This document shows, in pieces, positions 27,361 through 36,055 of a DNA stretch of 38,806 bases. The stretch spans positions 1-38,806 of the forward strand of contig JAIHAR010000018.1 of the NCBI GenBank assembly GCA_020054865.1. Direction: 5' to 3'. Source of the DNA: Deferribacteraceae bacterium (GTDB lineage: Bacteria > Chrysiogenota > Deferribacteres > Deferribacterales > Deferrivibrionaceae). Position 1 is the stretch's first letter, and each line of letters begins with the position of its first letter. The position numbers and the translations under genes were made by a program. The notes under the pieces were generated by a model that was not told where the DNA came from, ran no database searches, and worked only from the letters and a program-made list of their open reading frames with translations.

Positions 27361-28269
27361 CTACCTGACAATTTTATCTGCAATTATCAAGAATTTTATA
27401 GGGACCTGATATTCTATTTTTTTTGCAGTTGCAAGATTTAACACCACCATAAAATGCTCTATAAGAGTTACCGGCATTGTTTTTGCCGATGCGCCTTTTA
27501 ATATTTTTACTGCCTTTTGCCCTGCAAACCTGCCTGACCTGTATTCATCAACAACAAGAGCAAGCAGCACACCCTGATTAAGGACGTATGAATCGTTTTC
27601 TGCAAGAGAAGGTATTTTGTGCCTGTTGATTATATGAATCGTTTCGATTCCGGGTATCTGCGTATAAGGGATATAAACAACATCTATGCCATTGATAATT
27701 GATTCGTCTTTGAGAAGCTTTGACACAGGTATTTCTTCAACTGCAAAATCAAAAAAAGCGCTCAATCGTCTGATTTCACTGATACTTGAAAGGTATTCAC
27801 TGTCCTCTTCCAGCTTTAAAACACCTAATTTTCGAAGTTTTTTCAACTGTCTTATAACTTTTATCTGTTCAAGAATTGAAATTTCTGTGCTGACGCCGGT
27901 GGCATTGATCGCTGGCAAACTAACATCTGCTATAAAATTTTCTTTTACAGGATTGCCTTTAATATGGAATATGACAGTTTTTGAAAATATTTTATGTTTA
28001 TAAATATCTTTTAGTGCCTCTTTGCCGTTTACAAACAAAATATCCGGGTTAATCTTTTTGATAAATGGGTAATAAGACCTTAACAGCTTTATATCTTTTG
28101 AACATCCGAATGTATAAAACCTTGCCTCCGGAAAATGTAATAGAATTTCGTCACGAAAGCCTTTTTCTATAAGCCCATCCTGATCAAAAGAAACAATGGC
28201 AATATTTTGACTGTAAGCACTCTTAAGTAAAAAAAGTAATATAAAAAAGCTAACTGCCCAAAATTTCAT
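27361..28269 (-). CDS. ABC-transporter substrate-binding-like periplasmic protein
   Basis: This 302-residue protein has a signal peptide (hydrophobic core to about residue 18, likely cleaved near AYS-Q) and the fold of the ABC_sub_bind family (TrpX/YP-type), seen as alternating beta-alpha units including NPDILFVNGKEAL, NATGVSTEISILEQI, LRKLGVL and GIDVVYIPYTQIPG, with GRFAGQKAVKIL near the C-terminus. No permease or ATPase is adjacent. It overlaps the NtrC-type regulator by 20 nt and lies in its operon with a histidine kinase, so it may be a sensor accessory rather than a transport protein. The ligand is unknown. Confidence 0.75.
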   Translation of the reverse strand: MKFWAVSFFILLFLLKSAYSQNIAIVSFDQDGLIEKGFRDEILLHFPEARFYTFGCSKDIKLLRSYYPFIKKINPDILFVNGKEALKDIYKHKIFSKTVIFHIKGNPVKENFIADVSLPAINATGVSTEISILEQIKVIRQLKKLRKLGVLKLEEDSEYLSSISEIRRLSAFFDFAVEEIPVSKLLKDESIINGIDVVYIPYTQIPGIETIHIINRHKIPSLAENDSYVLNQGVLLALVVDEYRSGRFAGQKAVKILKGASAKTMPVTLIEHFMVVLNLATAKKIEYQVPIKFLIIADKIVR

Positions 28270-29593
28270 TTATCTTTGCAATTCTCCTTTTCAGTGAGTG
28301 CCTGCTTATTCCTAAAATTTCTGCAGCTTTTTGCTTTATGCCACCTGATTCTTCAAGGGCCTTTTCAATGAGCTGTTTTTCGTAGTTTAAAAGTTTAAAA
28401 TCGAGACTACCAACTTCAACTTGCTTACTTTCTATCATTTCCGATGGTAACATATCTTTTGTTATACATTCGTCAGTCGCAAGAAGTGCAAGTCTTTCGA
28501 TAATATTTTTTAACTCTCTCACATTTCCGGGCCATTTGTAATGAATGAAAATATCAATTACCTCTTTGTCAAATTTTAAAGATTTGCCAAATTTTTTTGA
28601 GTAGGTGTCAAGAAAATATTCGCAAAGATAAGGTATATCCTGAATTCTATGCCTTAATGGGGGCACTTCAATGGGTATTATATTGAGCCTGTAATAAAAA
28701 TCACTTCTGAACTTCCCCTCTTCTACAAGCTGTTTCAGGTTTTTGTTGGTTGCAGCAACAATTCTTACGTCGACCTTTATCTCTTCTTTTCCACCTATCC
28801 TTCTGAAAGTTTTATTTTCAAGAAAACGAAGCAGTTTTGGCTGCAAGGCTAAGGGCATATCCCCAATTTCGTCAAGAAAAAGTGTCCCTTTGTCAGCAAG
28901 TTCGATAAGTCCGGTTTTCCTGTGTTTTGCATCGGTAAACGCACCTTTTTCATAGCCGAAAAGCTCAGTTTCAAGCAGATGTTCAGGCATACTTGAACAG
29001 TTTATGTCTATAAATTTTTCGTTTTTTCTTAAACTTTCGTTGTGGAGAGCCTTTGCTACAAGCTCCTTGCCTGAGCCGCTTTCACCGGTTATAAGTACTG
29101 TCGAATCATGCTCAGCTACAAGCTTTATTGTTTTTAAAAGCTCTTTTATTTTTGGAGAATTACCAATCAGTTTCCCTATTCCAGTTGTTTTATAGGCTTT
29201 ATTTCTCAAATGCTCTATTTCTTGCTTGCTCTTTTTTTCTGCAACACATTTGGAGATAAGGTGCAGCATCTCATCAAGCTCGAACGGCTTGTTGATAAAA
29301 TCGTAAGCGCCTGATTTAATCGCGGTTATTGCGGTATTAATATCGCCATGGGCGGTAATCATAATTACCTCGATGTCCCTGTTTAGTTCTTTTACGGCTT
29401 TAAGAACATCAATTCCATTCATATCTGGTAATTTTAGGTCGATTAGAGCAATATCAGGCTCGCTTAAGGCAGCAGCCTTTAAAAAATCTTCTGCAAGATA
29501 AAAAGATTTAGCGTTAAATCCAGCATCTTCAAAAGCTAATTTGAGAGAGTTTGCAAGTATCTTTTCATCATCAAGAATGTAAATTGTAAGCAC
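28250..29593 (-). CDS. NtrC-family sigma-54-dependent response regulator
   Basis: This 447-residue activator has a receiver domain (about 1-120, phospho-acceptor Asp52 in IALIDLKLPDMNG, Lys102), an AAA+ sigma-54 interaction domain with Walker A GESGSGKE (170-177), the loop GAFTDA at 217-222 in place of the usual GAFTGA, Walker B GTLFLDEIG, and a Fis-type helix-turn-helix at the C-terminus (KQKAAEILGISRHSLKRRI). The start is GTG, overlapping the kinase stop as TAGTG, so pairing with that kinase is firm. It presumably activates a sigma-54 promoter elsewhere; I see no clear one here. Confidence 0.93.
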   Translation of the reverse strand: MLTIYILDDEKILANSLKLAFEDAGFNAKSFYLAEDFLKAAALSEPDIALIDLKLPDMNGIDVLKAVKELNRDIEVIMITAHGDINTAITAIKSGAYDFINKPFELDEMLHLISKCVAEKKSKQEIEHLRNKAYKTTGIGKLIGNSPKIKELLKTIKLVAEHDSTVLITGESGSGKELVAKALHNESLRKNEKFIDINCSSMPEHLLETELFGYEKGAFTDAKHRKTGLIELADKGTLFLDEIGDMPLALQPKLLRFLENKTFRRIGGKEEIKVDVRIVAATNKNLKQLVEEGKFRSDFYYRLNIIPIEVPPLRHRIQDIPYLCEYFLDTYSKKFGKSLKFDKEVIDIFIHYKWPGNVRELKNIIERLALLATDECITKDMLPSEMIESKQVEVGSLDFKLLNYEKQLIEKALEESGGIKQKAAEILGISRHSLKRRIAKINEILGS

Positions 29594-31239
29594 TATATTA
29601 TCCCCTTTGTGAATTTCAATGTAACTTTTGTACCTACATTAAGTTTTGAGTCGATATTGATTTCCATATTATTTTGCTTTATCAGGTTATACACTATTGA
29701 AAGTCCGAGACCAGTCCCGCCTTGATTCATTGAGAAAAAAGGGTCAAAAATCTTATCCAGGTGTTTAGAGTCGATACCTTTGCCGTTGTCCTGAATTATT
29801 AAGAAGAGCCCATTTTCCAGCTTTTCAGTATAAATATTTATAATACCGATTTTCTTGTCTATTGATTGAATTGCATTGAGAATCAGATTAAACAGTATTT
29901 GCGTCAGCTGGTCTTTATCTGCCATAACAGTAACTTTTTCCACATCAATGTTAAATTTTATCCCGTGCTTTTCAATTTCTTTACCAAGAAGGTTCAGCGT
30001 GTAGTTCAGGACATCATGAAGCTCAATATCACTTATTTTTGCAGGGTTTGGTTTTGCAAAATTTAGCAAATCGGTCAAGGTTCGGTTTAGTCTGTCGGTC
30101 TCCTCCACTATGGATTCCAAAAGTTGATAACTTGCCTCGTCCCCTTTTCTCTTTAATAACAATTGAGCCGTTGTTTTTATTGCTGCAAGCGGGTTTTTGA
30201 TTTCGTGTGCGATACCTGCGGACATAAGGCCAAGTGATGCAAGTTTGTTTGCCTGAATAAGCTCCTGCTGTCTTTTTTCAATATTTTCAGCCATTTTATT
30301 GAAGGAATCAGCAAGCATTTTTATCTCTTTACCCCTTTTAAGCTCAATTCTGTATTTAAAATTGCCGTTGGCAAATTCTTTTGTCCCTTTGATAACCTTT
30401 TTTATCGGTTTGATAAGTTTTTCGGTAAAATATAAGGCTGCAAGAAGAGCTAACATAGTGACAGAAAATACAAAAAGAAGTGTTTTCCCCTTGAGTGTAT
30501 TAATATTTTTAAACAAAAAACTTTCAGGGACATATATGCTGATAGTCCAGTTTAGTGAAGGGACAAAGGATTCAAAATAGCTGTACTTTAATGCACTTTC
30601 CAGATCATTTTTTTTGTAGATTGTATTTTCTTGATTTTTTATAGTTTTTACGGTTTTATCTGTAAGATTTAATGTTTCAATAAATCTTGTAAATTTGCTG
30701 TTATCCACCTGGAAGACAAGAAGCCCTACCGGGGAAGTCAGGTCTTCAAAGTCGTAAACCCTTTTTAAAAAATAAACACTGGATGAATCGGAATAAGTAG
30801 AAAAATCATTGTTTAGAGCATTTGCGACTACCCCATGACTTAACGTTATTGGCAATTCATTGCCTGGTATAGACAATATTAATGTTGCTTCTTTATTGTA
30901 AAGAAGGATGCTTTTGTAAATATTTGAATTTGCCCTATAAAGAATAAGCCTGTCTTTTACCGTATCCATTCTCTGCCCGTATGAAAATTGCAAAAACGAA
31001 AGCTGTACAAGAGGGTTTTCCGACAGCTGTCGGATATTGGAAACGATATTTTTATAAAAGTCCTCTGTTTGAGATGCAATGTTATTAATCAGCTGTGAAG
31101 TCTGATTTCTCGATATTTCAAGGATGGATTTTGAAGCTTCATTAAAAGATTGGTAAGAAATAAGAAGCATGGGGATAAGTCCAAATACTATATAGAAAAT
31201 GATAATTCTTGTTTTAAATGATGGATAAAAGTTTTTCAT
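29593..31239 (-). CDS. Membrane sensor histidine kinase (NtrB/AtoS-like)
   Basis: This 548-residue kinase has a transmembrane helix at about 10-30, a roughly 220-residue periplasmic sensor (cache-like by length and pattern), a second helix at about 252-272, a HAMP domain (KLIKPIKKVIKGTKEFANGN, about 274-325), and the HisKA core with His345 in SAGIAHEIKNPLAAI, followed by the ATPase with NLILNAIQS, DNGKGI, FDPFF and GTGLGLSIVYN. It overlaps the response regulator by one base. The ligand is not evident; the co-encoded binding protein may present one. Confidence 0.92.
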   Translation of the reverse strand: MKNFYPSFKTRIIIFYIVFGLIPMLLISYQSFNEASKSILEISRNQTSQLINNIASQTEDFYKNIVSNIRQLSENPLVQLSFLQFSYGQRMDTVKDRLILYRANSNIYKSILLYNKEATLILSIPGNELPITLSHGVVANALNNDFSTYSDSSSVYFLKRVYDFEDLTSPVGLLVFQVDNSKFTRFIETLNLTDKTVKTIKNQENTIYKKNDLESALKYSYFESFVPSLNWTISIYVPESFLFKNINTLKGKTLLFVFSVTMLALLAALYFTEKLIKPIKKVIKGTKEFANGNFKYRIELKRGKEIKMLADSFNKMAENIEKRQQELIQANKLASLGLMSAGIAHEIKNPLAAIKTTAQLLLKRKGDEASYQLLESIVEETDRLNRTLTDLLNFAKPNPAKISDIELHDVLNYTLNLLGKEIEKHGIKFNIDVEKVTVMADKDQLTQILFNLILNAIQSIDKKIGIINIYTEKLENGLFLIIQDNGKGIDSKHLDKIFDPFFSMNQGGTGLGLSIVYNLIKQNNMEINIDSKLNVGTKVTLKFTKGII

Positions 31240-31279
31240 AAAAACAGATTACTACACATATCGGCAATGTTCAATACGA

Positions 31280-32590
31280 TTAATTTATTTCAATAATTTC
31301 ACTTTCAAACTTTACAAAACACCTGTCTTTGCCGGAAGATTTTGCATCATATAACAAATTGTCAGCTTCCTTTATTATCTCGTCAATGCTTTGCATTTCT
31401 GTGCAGGAGACTGCTCCTATGCTTGCTGTAAACCCTATTACCTTATCGTCAAAAATGATTTTTGTATTTCTAATGCTGTTTAATATCTTTTTCACCACCA
31501 TTAAAAGTCCGTTTTTTGTTACATTCGGTATTAAGCAGACAAACTCTTCGCCGCCAAATCTACCCACAATATCAGATTCTCTTAACATAGATTTCAGACA
31601 TTTTGAAAGGGCTACTAAAACTTCATCTCCACATGTATGCCCGTACGTATCATTTATCTTTTTAAAGTTATCAATATCAAGAATTATAAATCCAAGCTCC
31701 TGATTATACCTTTTAGCGTTAAGATAGAGGAAAGTGAATTGTTCCATAAAAAATCTTCTGTTATACAGTCCTGTAAGGGGATCAGTGGTAGCTTTGGCAA
31801 AAAGTGACCTGTTTATATCTTCCAGTTCGTCATAAAGTTTTTTTGATTTATAGGCTGTGGTAAATTTGAGCAAAAGCTCTTCCGGAGAGTAAGGTTTTAA
31901 AATGTAGTCATTAGCTCCGTGAATCATCAAAGTTCTTAAAATCCCTGCATCCCTTGATGATGTTTGAATAATAATTGGAACATGTTTTAAATCTTTGTTT
32001 TTCCTCAAAAATTTCGTTAATTTTATGCCATCTATGTCATCCATATACAAATCAGAAATTACAACATCAGGTATTTTTGTTTTGAGTGCTTCTATTAGAG
32101 CATGTGGCTTGTCAAATGTTTCTATGTTTACTCTAACAGTTTTTAATACATTTTCTATAAATTTAAGTTGAAGGATGCTGTCATCTACGGCAAACGCAGT
32201 GGCAGAGCTGATATCTATCATAGATAAAAGCTCCATAAGCTCATCTATGTATTTAATAAATTCATCGTTGATTTTTGATTTTGGCACATAGTCAATTGCG
32301 CCTTCAGCATAAATTGCAAGCCTTGTTTTTTCATCCTCATTTGAGCTTATCACTATGACAGGGACATTTTTCAACTTATCATCATTGCTCATATATCTAC
32401 AGAGCTCAAGCCCCTGCCTGTCCTTCAATTCATAAGAAATAATAGCAAGAGAAGGGAGTGTTTCTTTTAGGACGTCGATTGCCTCAGAGAATGATGAGAC
32501 CGAAAGAATATTGTATTTTTCACTTAGCAGATTTTCCAAAAGAAACCTTGACAGCTTTGAAGGGTCTGCTATAAGGATATACTTTTTCAA
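31280..32590 (-). CDS. PleD-like diguanylate cyclase (REC-REC-GGDEF)
   Basis: This 436-residue cytoplasmic protein should make cyclic di-GMP. Two receiver domains precede a GGDEF domain. The first (about 1-118) has lost its phospho-acceptor: Ser52 stands where Asp is expected in LAIISYELKDRQG. The second (about 130-245) keeps Asp180 in VISDLYMDDIDG and KPY. The cyclase active site is GGEEF (346-350), and an inhibitory-site RxxD, RESD (337-340), sits five residues before it, as in product-inhibited enzymes. It is upstream of the kinase, with a 40-nt gap, and may share its operon. It resembles PleD in layout but I cannot assign it to a developmental role. Confidence 0.9.
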   Translation of the reverse strand: MKKYILIADPSKLSRFLLENLLSEKYNILSVSSFSEAIDVLKETLPSLAIISYELKDRQGLELCRYMSNDDKLKNVPVIVISSNEDEKTRLAIYAEGAIDYVPKSKINDEFIKYIDELMELLSMIDISSATAFAVDDSILQLKFIENVLKTVRVNIETFDKPHALIEALKTKIPDVVISDLYMDDIDGIKLTKFLRKNKDLKHVPIIIQTSSRDAGILRTLMIHGANDYILKPYSPEELLLKFTTAYKSKKLYDELEDINRSLFAKATTDPLTGLYNRRFFMEQFTFLYLNAKRYNQELGFIILDIDNFKKINDTYGHTCGDEVLVALSKCLKSMLRESDIVGRFGGEEFVCLIPNVTKNGLLMVVKKILNSIRNTKIIFDDKVIGFTASIGAVSCTEMQSIDEIIKEADNLLYDAKSSGKDRCFVKFESEIIEIN

Positions 32591-32643
32591 AATAACACCG
32601 GTTTTTAATGAACTTTAGCAAGTATAAACGTTTTGGAGGATAA

Positions 32644-34083
32644 ATGTCAATAGTAAGAGTCAGATTTGCCCCAAGTCCTACAGGTCATATCCATGTGGGC
32701 AATGTCAGGACGGCGCTTTTTAATTATCTTTTTGCAAAAAATCAAAACGGAACATTTATATTGAGGATAGAAGATACAGACCTTGAGCGTTCGAGCATTG
32801 AGAATGAAAATATTATTTATGAAGATTTAATGTGGCTTGGGCTTGAATGGGATGAAGGCCCGGTTGTGGGTGGAAATTATGGCCCTTACAAACAGACTGA
32901 GCGTACTTTGATATATAAAAAATATCTTGATAAACTTCTTGAAGAAAAGAAGGCGTATTACTGTTTTTGCTCAAAAGAGGAGCTTGATGCGCAGAGGGAG
33001 AAAAATTTACAGGAAGGGAAAAATCCAATTTACAGCGGTAAATGTAAAAATATACCACTTGCAGAAGCAAGACAGAGGATTGAACAGGGGGAAAAGGCTG
33101 CCATAAGATTTAATGTCACCGAGAGTGAAGTAAAGGTGAAAGATATTTTAAAAGGGGAGATTGATTTCCCAACAAATATGTTTGGTGATTTTATCATTGT
33201 AAGACCGGATGGGACACCTGTTTATAACTTTGTAGTTGTTGTTGATGATGCGCTGATGAAAATCACCCATGTAATTCGTGGTGATGACCATCTTAACAAT
33301 ACTCCCAAACAGATTTTGATATATAAAGCCTTAGGTTTTGAATTGCCTGAATTTGCCCATATTCCTATGATTTTGGGTAGCGACCACTCAAAACTCAGCA
33401 AAAGACACGGAGATACAAGTGTAAACCAATTCAGACAAAAAGGCTATTTGCCGGAAGCATTTTTCAATTACCTGGCGCTGCTTGGATGGTCTCATCCTGA
33501 GGAAAAAGAGATTTTGTCAAGACAGGAGCTTATAAATGCCTTCAGTCTTGAAAGAATATCCAAAAGTGCAGCTGTGTTTGACTTTGACAAGCTAAACTGG
33601 ATGAATGGTATTTACATAAGGGAAAAAAATATTGATGAGCTTTATAGTGTCGCAAAGGGATTTATTAAGTGTGTTGAGCTATCAAAATATGATGAACAGT
33701 GGCTTAAAAATGTAGTTTTTTCTGTGAGAGAGAAAATATCCGTTTTAAGTGAAATTGATGAGCACATAAAAATATTTTTTAAACAATCTGAGCCGGATGA
33801 TGAATCAATTAAATTGTTAAATCTTGAGACTTCAAGTGCGGTACTTGAAAGGTATGCCGAAGAAATAAAAAAGTTTGAAACACTAACAGTAGATGACTAT
33901 AAAGCTATTACAAAGATAGTTGGGGATGCAACCGGCGCAAAAGGGAAGGCGCTTTTTATGGTGCTGAGGATTGCACTTACCGGCCAAAGGACAGGTCCGG
34001 ATATGGACAAGATTGCGACATTGCTGTCACCAAAGACGCAGATTGAAAGAATCAATAACGTGCTCAGGTTTATAAAAAAATAA
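32644..34083 (+). CDS. gltX: Glutamyl-tRNA synthetase
   Basis: GltX charges tRNA-Glu (and in many bacteria tRNA-Gln) with glutamate. This 479-residue class I synthetase has the HIGH motif in APSPTGHIHVGN (9-20), the family stretch RIEDTD, and a KMSKS-type loop reading SKLSKRHG near 250. A GGAGG ribosome site lies 5 nt before the ATG. Whether it is discriminating cannot be decided from sequence. It begins 53 nt from the divergent cyclase gene and is followed by der after an 8-nt gap. Confidence 0.96.
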   Translation: MSIVRVRFAPSPTGHIHVGNVRTALFNYLFAKNQNGTFILRIEDTDLERSSIENENIIYEDLMWLGLEWDEGPVVGGNYGPYKQTERTLIYKKYLDKLLEEKKAYYCFCSKEELDAQREKNLQEGKNPIYSGKCKNIPLAEARQRIEQGEKAAIRFNVTESEVKVKDILKGEIDFPTNMFGDFIIVRPDGTPVYNFVVVVDDALMKITHVIRGDDHLNNTPKQILIYKALGFELPEFAHIPMILGSDHSKLSKRHGDTSVNQFRQKGYLPEAFFNYLALLGWSHPEEKEILSRQELINAFSLERISKSAAVFDFDKLNWMNGIYIREKNIDELYSVAKGFIKCVELSKYDEQWLKNVVFSVREKISVLSEIDEHIKIFFKQSEPDDESIKLLNLETSSAVLERYAEEIKKFETLTVDDYKAITKIVGDATGAKGKALFMVLRIALTGQRTGPDMDKIATLLSPKTQIERINNVLRFIKK

Positions 34084-34091
34084 GAGGTAAA

Positions 34092-35414
34092 ATGTTTACA
34101 GTAGGAATTTTGGGAAGACCAAATGTAGGGAAATCAACTCTTTTTAACCGTTTTGCAGGTAGAAGGATTGCCATTACCGACGATATGCCAGGTGTTACAA
34201 GGGACAGGCTTGAGTATGTTTGCGAATGGGGACTTAGAAAGTTTAAATTGTATGATACAGCAGGTTTTGACTTAAGAGAAGATATTTTAAAGAAAGAGAT
34301 GCAGGAGCAATTTTACCGGGCTATTGATGAGGTTGACCTTTGTCTTTTGATGGTCGATGCAAAGGAAGGGCTTCACCCATTGGATGAAATAGTGGCAGAT
34401 TTGCTGAGAAAAAAAGGGAAAGATACGATTCTTGTTTTAAACAAGGTTGATAATCCTGAGCTTGAGATGGCAATAAACGAATTTTACAAGCTGGGATTTG
34501 AAAAGATTTTTGCAGTAAGTGCCACCCATGGCAGAAATGTTGATGAACTGCTGGATGAAATCACTTCAAGAATAACGGAAGAAGAGGAAGCTGAGGTAGA
34601 AACAGACAGGATAAAACTTGCGGTAATCGGGAAGCCAAATGTTGGAAAATCAAGTCTTATAAATGCCTGGCTAAATGAGGAGAGGGTTATTGTAACGGAA
34701 ATCCCGGGCACCACGAGGGATTCTGTGAATGTAAACTTTGAGTTCAACGGCAAAAAATATACGCTAATCGACACCGCAGGGATAAGAAAAAAGTCGGTAA
34801 TGTTCAAAGATAAAATTGAAAAATATGGGTATTTCAGAGGTCAGGACGCAATTGCTGAGTCAGACATCTGCATAGCTGTTATTGATGCTACTCAAGGGAT
34901 TTTGGACAGGGACATTAAGGTTATAGCAGATGCAAATAGACAATACAGGCCTGTTATTCTTGTTTTTAACAAATGGGATTTGATTGAAAATCCTGGAGAA
35001 TATTCAAGACAGCTTGGTAGGGATGTGAAGGATAAACTTAAATTTTTATATAATCCTCAATTGGTGTTTGTATCGGCACAAACAGGAAAAAATGTATATA
35101 AAATCTTTAAAAGCGTTGAAATAATAGATAAAGAATATTCAAAAAGAGTACAGACCTCAAAGCTGAATGAAGTACTTCAACTTGCCCAGCAGATGCATCA
35201 GCCACCAGTGGTTAAAAATAAACGTCTTAAGTTTTTTTATATGACCCAGGTGGGGACAAAGCCGCCAGAATTTGTGGTTTTTGTTAATTATCCTGAAGCT
35301 GTTCATTTTTCCTATGAAAGATTTATCCTTAACCTTATCAGACAGGAATTTGGATTTGACGGTGTCCCTTTAAAAATCAATTTCAGGCAAAAAGGGGACA
35401 GAAGCACCGACTAA
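34092..35414 (+). CDS. der: Ribosome-assembly GTPase Der (EngA)
   Basis: Der has two tandem G domains and a C-terminal KH-like domain and acts in 50S ribosome assembly. In this 440-residue protein the first G1 is GRPNVGKST (8-16) with MPGVTRDR, DTAGFD and NKVD; the second is GKPNVGKSS near 182-190 with IPGTTRDS, DTAGIRKK and FNKWD. The C-terminus ends VPLKINFRQK as usual. An AGAGG ribosome site precedes it. It is probably co-transcribed with gltX; a new promoter follows at 35451. Confidence 0.97.
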   Translation: MFTVGILGRPNVGKSTLFNRFAGRRIAITDDMPGVTRDRLEYVCEWGLRKFKLYDTAGFDLREDILKKEMQEQFYRAIDEVDLCLLMVDAKEGLHPLDEIVADLLRKKGKDTILVLNKVDNPELEMAINEFYKLGFEKIFAVSATHGRNVDELLDEITSRITEEEEAEVETDRIKLAVIGKPNVGKSSLINAWLNEERVIVTEIPGTTRDSVNVNFEFNGKKYTLIDTAGIRKKSVMFKDKIEKYGYFRGQDAIAESDICIAVIDATQGILDRDIKVIADANRQYRPVILVFNKWDLIENPGEYSRQLGRDVKDKLKFLYNPQLVFVSAQTGKNVYKIFKSVEIIDKEYSKRVQTSKLNEVLQLAQQMHQPPVVKNKRLKFFYMTQVGTKPPEFVVFVNYPEAVHFSYERFILNLIRQEFGFDGVPLKINFRQKGDRSTD

Positions 35415-35450
35415 GCTTTTATATTTTAAGTCCAGGATATATAACTTCAC

Positions 35451-35480
35451 TTGAATCGTAAAATTATCTTCTGGTATAAT
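35451..35480 (+). promoter_or_regulatory. Promoter of the thioredoxin-like/tautomerase pair
   Basis: TTGAAT (35451-35456), an 18-nt spacer and a perfect TATAAT (35475-35480) precede the AAGGAGGA ribosome site and start at 35509. Confidence 0.65.
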
Positions 35481-35508
35481 TTTATACAGATATAAGAAGG
35501 AGGAATTT

Positions 35509-35751
35509 ATGATAAAAGTGGAGGTTTTTTACAATAGCGGGGTTGATTCCAGGACTCCAGAAATTGCCGAAGATTTGAAGTACAAGTTTGGTAGCAAAGT
35601 AGATGTCAGGCTTATCGATTTGTCGGATGAAAAAGCGCCTGAAGAGTATGGGATTATCAATCCGCCTGAAGTGGTCATCGATGGCAAAAAGAAAATAAAG
35701 ATAGAAGGTAGCGACAGTCTCAAAGAGATAGTTACAAAGGTCATTTTCTAA
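35509..35751 (+). CDS. Small thioredoxin-fold-like protein without active-site cysteines
   Basis: This 80-residue protein has the beta-alpha-beta layout of small thioredoxin/glutaredoxin-like proteins: a first strand KVEVFYNSG, a helix, a second strand VDVRLIDL, the cis-proline-like NPPEVVIDGK and a final helix. The redox motif position reads SGVDSRTPE, and there is no Cys in the whole protein, so thiol chemistry is excluded. Function unknown; a scaffold or degenerate redox role is possible. It has a strong AAGGAGGA ribosome site and its own promoter, and is followed by a tautomerase after 10 nt. Confidence 0.65.
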   Translation: MIKVEVFYNSGVDSRTPEIAEDLKYKFGSKVDVRLIDLSDEKAPEEYGIINPPEVVIDGKKKIKIEGSDSLKEIVTKVIF

Positions 35752-35761
35752 AGAGGGTGCT

Positions 35762-35965
35762 ATGCCGTACGTAAATATAAAGATTACAAAAGATGGTGTG
35801 AGCAAAGAGAAAAAAGCTGAGTTGATAAAAGGTGTTACAGAGCTTCTTGCAAATGTTCTCGGCAAAAATCCCGCGACAACTGTTGTGGTCATTGATGAAG
35901 TGGAAACGGACAATTGGGGTATTGGCGGAGAGCAGGTGACAGAGAGAAGGAAAAAGGGCATATAA
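35762..35965 (+). CDS. 4-oxalocrotonate tautomerase-family protein, DmpI-like
   Basis: This 67-residue protein keeps the catalytic Pro after the initiator Met (PYVNIKIT) and the NWGIGGE motif near 50 typical of the tautomerase superfamily. The arginines Arg11 and Arg39 of classical 4-oxalocrotonate tautomerase are absent (Gly and Val at the matching places), and the GKNPATTVVVIDEV segment recalls H. pylori DmpI. Such proteins form trimers of dimers or hexamers; the physiological substrate is not known. It is separated from the preceding gene by 10 nt and probably shares its promoter; the sigma-28 promoter begins 9 nt later. Confidence 0.88.
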   Translation: MPYVNIKITKDGVSKEKKAELIKGVTELLANVLGKNPATTVVVIDEVETDNWGIGGEQVTERRKKGI

Positions 35966-35973
35966 ATTTTTTC

Positions 35974-36000
35974 TAAAGTTTTTATTGATTATGCCGATTT
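35974..36000 (+). promoter_or_regulatory. Sigma-28 (FliA) promoter of the flagellin gene
   Basis: TAAA (35974-35977), a 15-nt spacer and GCCGATTT (35993-36000) match the sigma-28 consensus TAAA-N15-GCCGATAA in 10 of 12 positions with exact spacing, 56 bp before the flagellin start. Late flagellar-class expression is implied. Confidence 0.85.
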
Positions 36001-36055
36001 AAAAAGGGCATGGATGCATAAAAAATACACGGATGTCCCTTGAAGAGGGTACGTC

